Of a DNA stretch of 64,000 bases, positions 1-27,422 are shown in pieces. The stretch covers positions 13,253,501 to 13,317,500 of the forward strand of contig NC_092562.1 in NCBI RefSeq assembly GCF_037975245.1, written 5' to 3'. The position numbers and the translations under genes are program-made. Under the pieces are notes generated by a model. The model saw only the letters and a list, made by a program, of their open reading frames with translations, was not told the DNA's origin and made no database searches. How positions within the stretch are numbered: the first letter of the stretch is position 1; the number at the start of each line of letters is the position of its first letter. This DNA comes from Apostichopus japonicus (taxonomy: Eukaryota > Echinodermata > Holothuroidea > Aspidochirotida > Stichopodidae).

Positions 1-470
1 TGTCGATAAATAACTAGAAAGCAATCATATTTAAGATGACATCATTGCCTATCTTGAAAAGTCATCGAGTAGTGACAGTATAGTGTCCGCGCAGAAACTT
101 CTGATTGTGTTCAAATGTCTGCATAACAAGAGCCCAATCTATCTCTAATTTGTTTCAACTTCGGCCGATATTGACATGATCACTCCGCTCTAATAGAATT
201 CACCGCAGGTGTTGCTCATGCCTAGGTTTGTGGCTCAAGAACGTTTCTCATATATACTTTGTGGATTTCACATACAGAACAGGTTAAAAATGTGCAAGAC
301 TGTGAATGGTTTCAAATCGGTTCTCAAGACGCATCTTCTTCTTTTTTTACAAAAATGTATATTTTGTAAATATTGTTAAGCGCCACGTAAATGATTTAAT
401 AGTTTAATAGTTTAGGATCAGTCCCAATTAGAGGATGGCGGAGACGCAAAACCAAAAAAAGATCTAAATA
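1..470 (+). mobile_element. L2/CR1-like LINE 3' end, degenerate
   Basis: Plus-strand translation in broken frames gives pieces typical of the end of a CR1/L2-type reverse transcriptase: LLIVFKCLHNKSPIYL near 95-150, then FKSVLKTHL near 310-335. Both resemble the closing 'LLLVFK.L....P.YL' and 'FKS.LKTHLF' blocks of L2/CR1 ORF2. A short A+T-rich 3' tail with 'gttaagcgcc' follows, like the 'taaagcgc' tails of L2 elements. Stops and frameshifts show it is dead. The 5' part is outside the window or lost. Confidence 0.6.
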
Positions 471-1888
471 AAAATATCAAATGGTGCACTATGAGGCATA
501 TTTAGAATAATTAAGTAATACATGCGAATTAAGTAATACATGTATTACATTCAGTAATACATAATTAAGTAATACATATTATTATTACTATGTAATAATA
601 CTAATTATTATTATTAGTTTTATTATTATTTTAATTATTATTATTAAATGTTTATAATTTTTATTATTATTATTAATAATGGTCCTGGACCACCCTATGA
701 ACTTCTTCATTTTGCATTGTAAATATTATCTGTATATCTGTAAGCAGAATGAAACTCTTCCTTCAGTTAATGACTTTTATTATATAATGAAGTTTGTTAT
801 GAAGGTGGAGTCTTGTATAAATTCGAAAAATGGTTGTACAAAGAAAGCGAAGACAAGATTCTTTATGTTGAAAGATCTGTTTAATCATATCCCCGCAATA
901 TTAGGGAACTGACATTTTACATACGATTCCACAATTATATATGGAAAACTACCTATGTATCTCTACGATATACAAGACATGTAATGTACTTGCTTTTATG
1001 AGAAAGATACAAATATAATATGGATGAAGAAAAAAGAAAAAAAAAGACTTACATGACGCAAATCGCGATGTCAACACATATCTTCTTTCACATGATGCTG
1101 TACACTTAAAGTTATAAAGTGGTTACTCATTAATAACAAATATGCTAGATATGCTACTAATATGACCACTTTTAGAGTATCTGTTTAACACAAGTTACAT
1201 TTTGCTTATTATTTGATTATAATTGTATATATGTATAACCTTTGGTATTTAATAATACTAATAGTTATAATAATAATAATAAAAATTATAAACATTTAAT
1301 AATTATAATAAAAATAATAATAAAAATAATAATAATAATTATTATAATAATAATATGTAACATATTAATATTTGTGTATGCATGTATATATACATATATT
1401 TGAATGTATATATATTTAGGTATGAATTTACATATATGTGTATATCTATGTATTTATGTATGTGTACTGGTATTTATATGTTCACATATATTTATAAAAG
1501 AAGCGAGGGGGGAAAATACTCAGTTCGGAAACATTTTTCTCATTATGTAAATAGTTCCTTTGCAACATTGAGCTGACATAACAATGTAGTAATCAGAATT
1601 GTAAATAATGTAAAAATTGTAATTGTAATAATAATTTAAACAAGTGTGTACCATATGTTAAGATACCTTTGAATAAATGAGGTGGAAAAAAATGCGAATG
1701 CGAGATACAAAAAAATTGGGGCGGGGGTTGCACCGGTGGCAGGGGTCTAACTCTTCCCCAGCTGAATTTAAAACAATTTAATCCATGAAAGAAGCTTAGA
1801 ATTCAGTTCATGATGAGGGATTAAAATTTAAAAAAATATATTTTTCGCAAATACAAATTCTTTTCCCTTTTATTGTTTTCCGTTTTTC
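471..1888. other. AT-rich non-coding stretch with possible inverted-repeat element
   Basis: No gene is supported. About 570-680 and 1250-1365 are AT/ATT-rich and are near reverse complements of each other over roughly 90 bases, sharing the core 'aaatgtttataattttta' and its complement. They enclose about 570 bp, so this may be a non-autonomous DNA element or fold-back structure. An open frame at 679-912 has no recognisable domain. The part from 1366 to 1888 is A+T-rich spacer with a (TATG)-like region. Confidence 0.35.
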
Positions 1889-2214
1889 CTTTTACAGATG
1901 GACCGAATTTTAAAAGGAACGAAATAGACCTCGACTATGACTGATAAAAAAAAACATTTTTTTTATCAGATTTTACTTTAAATAGCTTTCATTTTATTAG
2001 CAGTAGCACAACAATGTTATGTTTTTAAATTTTCGATTTACTACTCAATAATTTTACAGGTTGACCGAACATTAAAAGGAACGAAATAGACCTCGAATAT
2101 GACTGATAAAAAAGGAACATTTTTAATCAGATTTTACTTTAAATAACTTTCTTTTCATTAGCAGTAGCACAACAACGTTATGTTTTTAAATTTTCGATTT
2201 ACTACTCAATAATT
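1889..2214. repeat. Tandem duplication, unit about 163 bp, two copies
   Basis: The segment starting at 'ttttacag' near 1890 is repeated from about 2052. Both copies carry the shared blocks 'ggaacgaaatagacctcga', 'gactgataaaaa', 'agcagtagcacaacaa' and 'tttcgatttactactcaat'. Identity is about 90 percent with short indels in the A/T runs. Confidence 0.85.
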
Positions 2215-3530
2215 TCAATATTTTAAGCAACGTTTTTATATAATCGGTTTGGAACTAACTATAGTATGCTTTAGAGAATTCAACTTTGGTGTGCAATGAG
2301 CACGGTTACTTTTTACTCCAAGAACGTTTTCTTTTCAAAGACCTGGCAGATTTTGGAAGAATTTCTTAGGATCAGTTACCTGTTTAACTCCTACAACATG
2401 AACTTGCGCACAATATTGAAATGTCTAGTAGAGCAAGTGTACATACAGCAAAGACAGGAAAAAAAAGTTTCAATATCTTTTGGTGGAGGGAATTTTCCAT
2501 CTTTATTTTTTTTTCAATAATCAATACAGCAAAGCAAAAATATAAATTAGCGTTGCTTTTCTTTCAGTAGTTTTGTCTCATTTAGTGTATATAATATCCT
2601 CTAATTTCTGTAAACCGGAGTGATGGTAGGATGGGGAAGCACTATTTCTGTGTCATAATCTCGAGGTCTATGACGACCTTTATTAGAGTGTATATATAAG
2701 AGAATGGGCGTCAATCCTAGGAGGGGGGGGGCAAGGAGCACATTTCCCCACATTTTTTAGATAGGAGGACACAAGATCAGATGCCCCCCTCCCCTACTTG
2801 TGCACATTTTTAAAACACTTACCTATATATACTTGGTCATAATTTGTTAAAACTCTTCTATTCCTCTCTATGTAAAATTCTTAAAGATCGCGAGTTCAGG
2901 CATTCGACAGGAGTTTTGTGATTTCTGTACATGAATGATGGATTTGTACCACATGCGCTGTCCAAAATGGATCTTTTGGCTATGCTGAAAGCACGCGATA
3001 CGCGTTCCATCTAACACATACAATATGCATACGCAGTGACTGAGTGAAATGCCTACAACATCGTTCTGATGTATTCTGTTGCAAAATAGCTGTAGCAGTG
3101 ATTTGAAAATGCTAAGTTTGAAACATTTTATTTGTTTTAAGGCTCATTTGGGTGGTAGAACTTAGCTGTAGCATGTGCAGTGAGCCAACGTGGTGCCAAA
3201 GTGTTGGCCCAATTTGGTGCGCTTGGGATCGCCCATCCCCGACCAACTGGATAGCTATTGATAATGAGGCCTGAATCAATGACCACTACCTTCCATTGTC
3301 ACGGGGCAATCAGTGCAAACGGTTATTTTCCGGAACGTGGCAACATCAAAGTCACAAAATACCGAAATACCCGACATGAATTTAGAAGGGGAAAGGGAGG
3401 AGAGGGGAGGGAGGGGGGGGGTTGATACATGGTCAAAGCAAGAAAGAAATTATAAAGAAATTCCTATTCTACGTTGGCTTAAATGGGACATAGGGAAAAA
3501 AGGGCTCATCAAATCTCAAAATGTGGCCTT
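2215..3530. other. Intergenic, no gene seen
   Basis: A+T-rich spacer with poly-G and poly-C runs (about 2720-2730 and 3410-3420). The open frames at 2296-2520 and 3313-3555 are low-complexity, have no domain or splice context, and are not called as genes. Confidence 0.4.
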
Positions 3531-3534
3531 TTTA

Positions 3535-3605
3535 TCTCAAAGGTTTTGCTTTTAACCCAAAGTTTTCTAAGGCACCGGCGTTAACCACTGAGCTAACAAT
3601 CAATA
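3535..3605 (-). repeat. tRNA-derived SINE head or tRNA pseudogene
   Basis: On the minus strand 3580-3596 reads 'ttagctcagtggttaac', a near-perfect Pol III A box and tRNA D-arm. A weak B-box-like 'gggttaaaagc' follows about 30 bases downstream. The rest does not fold into a full tRNA. Confidence 0.45.
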
Positions 3606-4370
3606 CTCCACGTATTTACGACTGTAAAGAAAAAGAACGTGAATCAAAATGTCGCGAGTGCTGGATGCGGTAATGCGCTTCCTGTGAAAGGTTTATGTTA
3701 TTTATTGATCATCCAGGCAAGGAAACGCTTCGGACCTCGAACATATCTGTTTCCGATAGGTGCCTTAGTCTTTGACTGGTTCATAGTCTCTTTCGATTTC
3801 TATTATAATGTTTTGCTTTACAGTACAAACCAAAACGTCCATACAGAACTGAAAGAATAACTTGTTAGGTTTCGCATAACAAATAATTCTGATTAACCTC
3901 ATACTGCAGCTTACATTGAAATTATATTTCAAATACAATTCATTCGATCCAAGTATATATACAATGGGGTCAAAGTTCACAGTAAGTTATATACACATGT
4001 GCTAAATGTAGGGAAAGCCAACTTCCACCAAACATGTTAAGATCTAAACACATATATCACAACAGAAGAGCAATCTGCAGCCTGCAGTGCGATTGCTTTT
4101 CAGTAATATATCCTGAAATCCATGATCCAAAATTGTAATCCCAGGCAATCACGATGAAGTCGTAAACAATATTTCTATTCCACATTGCGGTCCTTGAATT
4201 GGCAGCCTATATTCCGTTCTTGTCATTGTTATAGACACATCCTATCCGATAGTTTTGGTCAAACGTGAACCGCTTATCCGTCCTTGTATTCGTTTTTTAT
4301 TACGTCCAGGCAAGATTAATGTATATATGTCGTCCAGTTACAGAGTTGTTGACAATTGACAATTAATAAT
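3606..4370. other. Intergenic, no gene seen
   Basis: Spacer between the tRNA-like fragment and the SINE remnant at the duplication edge. Open frames here (3639-3860 plus, 3765-3980 minus) overlap each other and lack any domain or splice context. Confidence 0.35.
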
Positions 4371-4374
4371 CATG

Positions 4375-4490
4375 GACCTTAAATATGAATCTAAGATACT
4401 GACTTCGGTCAGCCTGCGGCTTGATAAACCAATGATGGCTTCTTTGCGAGTTCCTGCTTGCAGGATGATCTAAAATACATACATAAATTA
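4375..4490 (+). mobile_element. 3' part of a tRNA-derived SINE at the left edge of the duplicated unit
   Basis: 'gacttcggtcagcctgcgg', 'gatggcttctttgcgag' and 'ttcctgcttgcaggatgatc', followed by 'atacatacataaa', match the 3' half of the full SINE at 54706-54942. The same 3' end recurs at about 12197-12260, 26610-26655 and 33440-33485. The segmental duplication units begin inside this element. Confidence 0.7.
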
Positions 4491-4594
4491 TCGTGCATTA
4501 CTATCGTTCTCCGACGATGAACGTCATCAGAAGCAGCAGAACAAGACCGTGGCCAGCTCTCCCTCTTCTTCCCACAGAGCAAGATGACATGGTG

Positions 4595-20146
<15,552 letters not shown>

Positions 20147-21008
20147 TGTAACGTAAAGTAAACTCAAATTGACTCTGCTTGTAGGTGACAAGCGATATTA
20201 ATAATAGTTATTACATATACTGCTTCATCGCCAAAGTGGACTAGTGTAATACGTGTAGCGATTGACATAATTCACAGACTTGTATTGATATGTTATACTG
20301 AATAGTTTCGCGTCAACAAAGAACGTAGCCGTAAGGAAATAAACCCAATAATACTATGAAACCGAAATTGAGGAAATTAATTGAGTGATAATTGCGCGTT
20401 CATTATGACAATAAGAATATAATTTATTATGACAGGTACCGAAGACGAGTGCTACATGTTAAGACAAAGAGAAAATGAAACTGCCTGAGTATGTCATGTA
20501 AGGGGTGAGACGTTATCTTTGCCCACAATGACAGTAGGGCATTAATATGTTATTAAATTAAGGCACTTCCAATTTTCATGAAACTAGGATGTTCATTTTA
20601 AAGACTACATTAAACAAACTTGCCAGTCGATTAAAATGACCTCATATTTTTGCTACAGTTTCACTTTTGGTACAAACCACGTCAACTCCAAAAACGTTGT
20701 TATCTGGAAGCCACTGGGAATTGAATGCAAATTTCACTAGCCTGCGGATGCTGAGAATACCTTGCTCTTGCATATCATCAGAATACATCTTCCCACTGCA
20801 TCCTTTTTAAAACATTTCAATAAGGTATAGATAGCACGGTTTAATCACATCAGAAGGTAAAGGGTTTTGCTAAATAGGTCACCGGGTAAGAATTCGATAG
20901 CCATTAATAGTAAAGAGCTTCTATAATCAGGTGCTTAGTAGCCAGGAATATGCCAGGGAGGGGCGAACATGTAGGCAAACTATCAGCGCCGTAGATTCTG
21001 CATTGAAA
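20147..21008. other. Upstream region of paralog A, no gene seen
   Basis: A+T-rich spacer 5' of the first exon. It is colinear with about 48424-49330 upstream of paralog B, except that B carries an extra roughly 250 bp (about 48690-48940). No clear TATA box or other promoter element could be assigned. Confidence 0.4.
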
Positions 21009-21486
21009 ACAATCTTAGCGTAGCGCCGCCGTGACTTGGCGCTACGCGTGCAAGAAAATTCGGGCTGAAAATGCCTCCCAGATCGCTGGAAATGGCACTT
21101 CCCAGGCCTTTTAAGTTGTATCTAAGCTTGAAATTACTAGCAATATCATAAAAACGTACAAACAAAATATGCTCAAGGGGGGGGGGGTGGCGGGGCGGTC
21201 GCCCCCTTCGCCCCATTGGCTACGCGCCTGCCTTTAAAACACATATAAATAGTCTAGAACGTGTGCAGCCCAGATTTTCGATAGACTCATTTCGAGGGTC
21301 TGCAAAGTCGACCTTGCTCTAAGGAAGGAAACGGCTACTACCAACACGTTCATCTAGAAATTTATATTTTATATATTTTTCATCGTTATCGTTTTGCTGC
21401 CGTTTATATGGTCAAATGGTTACGTCATTCCACTGAACAACGGAAACGACTCTTCTACGTGTGTCTGTCATTCAGCACCTGAAACT

Positions 21487-21770
21487 CACAGAGAACACAG
21501 TTACTTTTGTAAATCTTAAAGTTGTGTACCAAAGTAAAAACTGGGATCGTGCTATGAATCGGTAGCATGTGCTACGAGGTTTACAGTGCATGAGAACTGA
21601 GGATATGTGTAATTTCAACTAATCCAGATGTTGGGATTACAAATATTCTCTGTTCTTACTGTAAACCTAATAAGCACATGATACCGAAATATCAGATTTG
21701 TCAACGTATCCATTTTTTTACTGTGGTACAAACTTTTAAGATTTACAGTAGTTACTGTAATTTCTCTGGG
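21487..21770. mobile_element. Fold-back MITE-like element
   Basis: The left arm (cacagagaacacagttac ... gaatcggtagcatgtgct ... gtttacagt) is mirrored by the right arm (actgtaaacc ... cacatgataccg ... cagtagttactg). This gives a roughly 284-bp imperfect palindrome with inverted ends and no coding capacity. Relatives are at 28317-28600, 36745-37035 and, as a half copy, 52553-52675. Confidence 0.75.
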
Positions 21771-22330
21771 AATCTGCTGAAAGTACAGGTAAACGCCCAA
21801 AAATAACTTATGCAGATAATCCGTAATGCCTCCATGATATGTTTGGCTGTCACGGTGGGAATGCAGTCAATGAAACCGGTTTTTTTCGGTTTTTAATTAA
21901 AAGGAGTTCGGTTTTGTCGAATTAAAAATAAAATAAACGTTTAATATATTGAGTGAACTAATTTTGCTTTTCTCTTCTTCATCCACTTGCTAGACCTTAT
22001 CATTTTGTTTCTCCTGTTCTCTCTCTTCTCCTATTTTCTACTTCATCTGACTCTTCGACTTGGTTTAACTCTTTCCTCTTTGTTTCTCTTCTTCCTTCTC
22101 GACATTTCCCACCACTTTCGTCTTCGTGTTCTTAGTTCTTCATCCCCAATTTGTCAATATTCCGGTTGACCCCTCTCACCCTCCCTCAACTATGTTCAAG
22201 GCAATACGTTTTGCTCCTTCATTATGTCCATGCCCTCTTCTTGCCGATAAGATTAAGTAATGATTGAAATTTTGGTTAAAAGCTACATACTTTTCTTCTC
22301 TCTGAATATTTTCAACAACATACCGGTCAG

Positions 22331-22495
22331 GTTGGTACGGCGCTAGCTGTCGTCAGAGATGTAAACTACTTGAACCACCATGACTGTGATCCCGAGACTG
22401 GTAGATGTTCTGTACCATGTCCTAATGGGTACACCGGGTTTAACTGCCAAATGATTGAAGAACTAACGACCAGCTTGATAACTACACATTTATAG
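22331..22495 (+). pseudogene. EGF-like repeat pseudo-exon
   Basis: After an acceptor-like 'accggtcag' the plus strand reads GWYGASCRQRCK, then one frame shift, then NHHDCDPETGRCSVPC and PNGYTGFNCQ. This is the cysteine and Gly-Tyr pattern of MEGF/laminin-type EGF repeats. The frame shift and the following TAG show a decayed exon. The second copy is at 29161-29325. It is absent from the unit B tail, so it was inserted in A or lost from B. Confidence 0.6.
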
Positions 22496-22904
22496 TTAAT
22501 CATTTATTCCCATTTCGAGGGCTCATATTCTAAACAGACATGTGGGTCTACATTTGGAATTTGTATAATCAGTGATTATTTTGTATTATTATGCCTACAC
22601 ATGCTTAGGCAGCAAGGATGCTGGTCTCACTGCCAAACAATAACCGTTTTTATCTTTACCTTGGCATCACAAGATGTGGATGGAACGATCACAAAATAAC
22701 ACAACACCGATCCCACATCCGGGTAATGTAACCTGATTTCTTAGTTAAAGTTGTTAATTTTGATTCATATAGTTGAAAAATACTGCAGAATCTTTTAAAA
22801 CAAAAAGTGGATAGAAAAATACTTCTCATATCAGTTATAAGAAAAACAATTTATGCCTTGTATCTGTAATATTGTGACAAATAGCCTGTTCTTTGAAAAT
22901 TGTC

Positions 22905-23640
22905 ATAACTCGTTCATTTACAGGAATGCTGCATCCCGCAAAGAGGCTTAGGAAGGCTGATGCTTCAGTGCTTGCGTTATATCTTTTTTAAGCTACCATC
23001 AGCGACATATTTGAAGGATGACTTCTTCAAATTGAAGACCTCACTCACATCAAGTGTCATTCACCTATCGTGAAAAGTGAAACTTTATATAAAAGATGAA
23101 CATTTTTCCAAGTTTGCAGAAGAATCTGTAGAACAATCTTCGTCGATTACCACGAAATTAAGAGGGACCACATTTTCAGACAAAGTGAAGGGAAATGTGG
23201 CATGAATGCCACAAGTAAGGTAAATGGACAAATCGCTAAGAAGATGGCAGCAACTCCTAACTGAGGTCGATATTCAGAGGGAAGCAGAAGAAGAAATATT
23301 CCTTTTACAGCATGCCCTGGATGTTTTCCTCCCTATTAGCAACCTTGTTGGAAAGTGATATGCCTGCAACAACCTTAGAGGTGTCCCCTGAAGCAATGAC
23401 TCAAACAGCGGAACGGGCATTGCGGTACTGTGCTGGTTATGTACCATATACATTTAATATAAAAATACAATAAAATGAAAAGCATTAAAGTTGAGGCTTA
23501 ATAAGTAAAATTTTATCTTCGTGGTCTCAGGATGAAAGCTCAGCTGCAAATGCATTTCTGGTTAATTCGAATGAGTGGATTGAAATAAAAATTAGAGGTG
23601 GCAAGACAGTGTATTTACATTTTTTAAACTCATACAAGAA
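22905..23640 (+). pseudogene. Decayed ORF with LRYxAGYVP motif, unit A copy
   Basis: In several frames the plus strand gives LTEVDIQREAEEEIF, TLEVSPEAMTQTAERALRY, CAGYVPYTFN, then NSNEWIEIKIRGGKTVYL. The order and motifs match the less decayed copy at 53190-54035. Similar 'ALRY.AGYV' and 'W.....RGG' blocks occur in repetitive, probably transposon-derived animal proteins (from memory, not searched). Stops and frame shifts rule out a working gene. Confidence 0.45.
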
Positions 23641-23931
23641 ACCCTGAGGTGGATGGTATACTGTTACGTGAATGGTCTTTATACTCCTCCGTGGTAAGCT
23701 TTGCACGCATAGCTACATAGCCAGTCATGTCATGAATATTCATGTGGTCTATTGGGCTTGTCTGTAATTTTGGAAGATTAAATGTTAAATAATGGGTATC
23801 ACAGTCTAATTAAGGAAGATAAGGGTTTATTAAATCAATATTATCATTGAGTTAAATGCATACAACATATCTGCATATGTTTAGGGTGATATTGTTGTTT
23901 TTGGTTAGTAAATAGTTCAAGAGATTATTGA

Positions 23932-25850
23932 ATTGAATTGAATTTATTGTCCACAATCAAAAATTCGGCTTACACAGGTCGCAAACGAAATAAAAGAAAA
24001 AAGTATAAGTATCAATAGACTGCGATACACATACATTAATACAAACATATATACAGCAAGTCCTAAATAAGAAATCTTCTCACTCGTGAATTAAAAAGTA
24101 TGGATAGAATTATGCACAAATGAGTATATGAAGCGGGGCCTAAGTGTACGTGGTGGGCATAAACGCACTCCAGAGCGGTGGTAAATGTAGTGCTCAAACA
24201 AGGGGTGTGTTGAGTCTTGCATGATTTGTTTCACTTTATTGCAGACCCTCTCATGATACAAGCACTCTAACGAAGGAAGTGAACACCGATTATCCGCTGA
24301 GCAACTTTCTGAGATTGCTCAAGTATCTTCACATCGATTCTTGTAACATTGGCAAAGTAACAAATTATGTTATACATCAAAACACTTTGAATGAGGAATT
24401 TATAGATCAAGGTCATGATTGTTTATCCACTCTGAGGTTCTTCAGTTTTCTCAAGAAATATAGCCTCTGATTTGCTTTCTTATGTACAATTGTAGCATTA
24501 CTAGACCAATCAATGTTGTTACTCAGCATGGTTTCTAAGTACTTATATTTATCTACTTGTTCTACTTGTTCCCCATGAACATAGATGGGAGCGTGAGATA
24601 CTGGCTTGCGACGAAAATCTATAATCAGCTTCTTAGGTTTGGTTTCATTAAGTTGTAACAAATGATCCACCACTGGACAAAGCTTGCAATCGTGGTGGCG
24701 TATGAGTCAATGTCATCTAACAGGTAACCATGCAGTAACGACAGTATCATCCGCATATTTTATGACCCTACAATCACTGGTCATACTCTGACAGTCGCTG
24801 GTATACAGGGAAAAACGAGGGAGAGAGGACACAGCCCTGAGGCGCACCTGCACTTAAAATCATTTCCCCTGAGTAGGCATCGCCTATATTCACCCTCTGA
24901 AGTCATGAATCCATAGGATAGTTCGGGGAGATACACCGTATGCGATTAATTTAGCTGTAAGTAAGTGTGGGACATTTGTGTTGAATGCACTAGAAAAGTT
25001 TAAATCTCACATATTGTCTATCTTTATCTAAAAGAGAGTAACGTTTTTGCAGATATGTCAACACCGCATCATCAACTTGAACCCCCCTCCCTCCCTGCCC
25101 TATAAGCGAACTGCAAGGGGTCAATAAACTGTTCTGTAATACTGTGAGGGCGTTTCATTATAAGTCTTCCAACATTTCATGACGTTACAGCTAAGTGAGA
25201 CGGTCCGAAAAGTCATTAGGCTCAGTTGAATTCTCTTTCTCTGAGACGGGTATAACTAATTACGTTTTCCACAGTCGTGGAATCTAGCCGATGTCTAAAG
25301 AACATTGAAAGAGTTTTGTGAATATCCCAGCCAGGATCTCATTGCATAAACCATCAGGGCATTGTGCTTTGGTGGTTTTCAATGATCCAAACACTACCCT
25401 AACTTCATGTTCAGTAACGCAAATCTCATTGTTAAAACTCCCTTTTTATTAATTCACTAATCAACCCACTCATTACTACATTTTTCTCAGTTGTAAAGTC
25501 CTAAAATTCATTAAACTCTTCCACGAAAGTTTGTGTGACCTCTGACTAGGGGGTCACCGACTTCTGTCTGTATCCAGTTAGCATTTGCATCGTTTTCCAT
25601 GCACCAGCAGAATTATTTTTAGCAAAGTTTCTTTCTAATTTGTCTTTGTATGTTTGTTGACATTCTTCGACTTTACCTTTGATGCACTTCTGTACCTCGT
25701 TCACCCTTGTTTTGTTACCTTCCATCAGAGCTTCATCCTTTTCGTTGAGCAAATCTCTAAGTTCTTTGTGACCCACGGCTTATTATTCGGATAGATTTTG
25801 TATGTCTGAAGAGGGATGATTTTGTCGATATAGGTCTGGTGCTATAGCTA
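23932..25850 (-). mobile_element. Degenerate CR1/Rex1-like LINE, unit A copy
   Basis: Minus strand, 5' to 3': a pre-RT linker (KIYPNNKPWVTKNLRDLLNE, then AWKTMQMLTGYR) at 25850-25546; an RT core piece near 25160-25070 (ITEQFIDPLQFAYRAGR) with frame breaks; the post-RT region at 24673-24413 (KPKKLIIDFRRKP, YKYLETMLSNNIDW, YFLRKLKNLRV). The 3' end is an AATAAATTCAATTCAATTCA tail at about 23932-23955. These blocks are typical of CR1/Rex1-type non-LTR retrotransposons. Multiple stops make it inactive. Confidence 0.8.
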
Positions 25851-26403
25851 CGTATACACTTGAGTCTTGACTACGGGGCCGAGCGGTAACACATTCTCTC
25901 GATTGAGACGTTCCTGGAATAATTGAGAATAATTCTCGGTAAAAATTACCAAAAATTCAGAAAAACTGATGAAATGCTGTAACAACTTAAATGTTAGAGT
26001 TACCATTAGTCCTTGACCTACCACAGTGCAGCACTACCACTGGTAGCACAGTGTATCATTGCATCGTGAAACCGATTCCTACACAAAGTAGGCTATACTG
26101 GTTTCGCCGTTATTACCAACAAATGGCGCCAAACCTTTACCAATCGTGAAATTACCATGGTAACGGCCCACTCAATGATAAATTTTGACATCAGACTTTT
26201 CAGTTTTCTCCAAATTGGCAGTAAGTGCCACAACTGTATAATACAATTTTGAGAGCTAAGTGATGGATGTACACGACAAAACAATAACAAGTCGCCGAAA
26301 CGATTCGCAAATCGACTAAAAAGTCATTTTTTCTAGCATAAATTCCCTAACATTCCGTACAATATACGAAGAACACAATAGAGATTCATTTTGCATAACT
26401 TAC

Positions 26404-26546
26404 CGGGTAAAAAAATCGGCCGAATCTCGGGTATTCACGAACTTAGGAAAAGGTAACTGTTTTTTCTTCAACAGCACATCTCCGTCGGCCTTGACAACAC
26501 AAAGAATGACTACTGCGCGTGCGGTAAGAACAAGGGAAAGCCCCAT
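26404..26546 (-). CDS. Signal-peptide first exon of an unknown gene (unit A tail, copy 1)
   Basis: The minus strand reads ATG, MGLSLVLTARAVVILCVVKA, then DGDVLLKKKQLPF and NTRDSADFFTR, ending at donor 'gtaagt'. The leader is a plausible signal peptide. In the copy at 57607-57741 the leader is kept with conservative changes and a six-base indel in frame, which suggests coding constraint. The two copies differ by two bases just before the donor, so splice phase differs. No downstream exon was found; the LINE follows. TATATA lies only about 15 nt upstream of the ATG, which is too close for an ordinary TATA promoter. Confidence 0.4.
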
Positions 26547-26609
26547 GAGTAATCCGCTATATAAGGGCAAATAATAGAGGGCATTGGGAACGATTCGCCT
26601 GAGTCAGAC

Positions 26610-26655
26610 GCGAGTTCCTGCTTGCAGGAGGATCTAAATACATACATAAATTATC
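26610..26655 (+). mobile_element. SINE 3' fragment at the unit A/unit B junction
   Basis: 'gcgagttcctgcttgcagg' and 'atacatacataaa' equal the 3' end of the SINE at 54706-54942. It marks where unit B begins after the end of unit A. Confidence 0.7.
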
Positions 26656-26757
26656 TTGCATTACTATCGTTCTCCGACGATGAACCTCATCAGAAGCAGC
26701 AGAACAAGACCGTGGCCAGCTCTCCCTCTTCTTCCCACAGAGCAAGATGACATGGTG

Positions 26758-26978
26758 TCATTCCACGGAATGATATCGACGCCGTGGTGACGATAAGAGA
26801 GCGGAGTCTTCCGTTTCTCCTTGGTCACCTTGGTCACCGTTTATCAAAAGATGATGACGATTTACATGAAAGTTGTTATTCCTTTCAGGAATGGGTTCGT
26901 CTTCTGGTGACCGGATAAGACATCTTCGGCCTCTTATGTACACGTAGATTACTTTTGCAAGTTTCAGCAATGGTTTTC
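26758..26978 (-). CDS. Orphan duplicate of paralog B last exon
   Basis: Sequence identical to 33588-33808 (offset 6830). Encodes the cytoplasmic tail ending RRRYHSVE and a stop. It lies 3' of the true last exon of gene B on the minus strand, carried there by the 6.83-kb duplication. It could only be used as an alternative 3' end. Confidence 0.75.
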
Positions 26979-27422
26979 CTACGGTAGAAAATCACGAATA
27001 ATATACTTTTAAGTTTCAAGAGTGAGTGGAACTATTGATCGGTATGCCCAAAACCACCCCTCAAAAGAAACATGATCATACATCAAGAACTACAAGGACG
27101 AAATGTGTATAATCGCAATCTTAATTATGAGTCATCTAACTTATGGATCTCGCCGTTGATATAGCATGGTAGAAGATTTACAACACTCAGCTAAAGTTGT
27201 TGCAATATGTAACATTTTGCTACTTAACCTAACAACAGATCTACAAATGAATTAAGAAGAAGCACTCATACAAAGGAGAGACAATCCATTGACTAACTTG
27301 ATACGTTTTCTATTCTTAATTCTAACCACGTGTAGTCACTGCTGTATTTTTTGGTTGGTATTTGTAATGGTCACCATAGAAGATTCTACATTTTGGTCAT
27401 GGCAGCTCTTCAATTAACTCAC

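Noticed and set aside
679-912. 77-codon open frame
   Set aside because: No domain, no conservation that can be judged, and it lies inside a possible repeat element.
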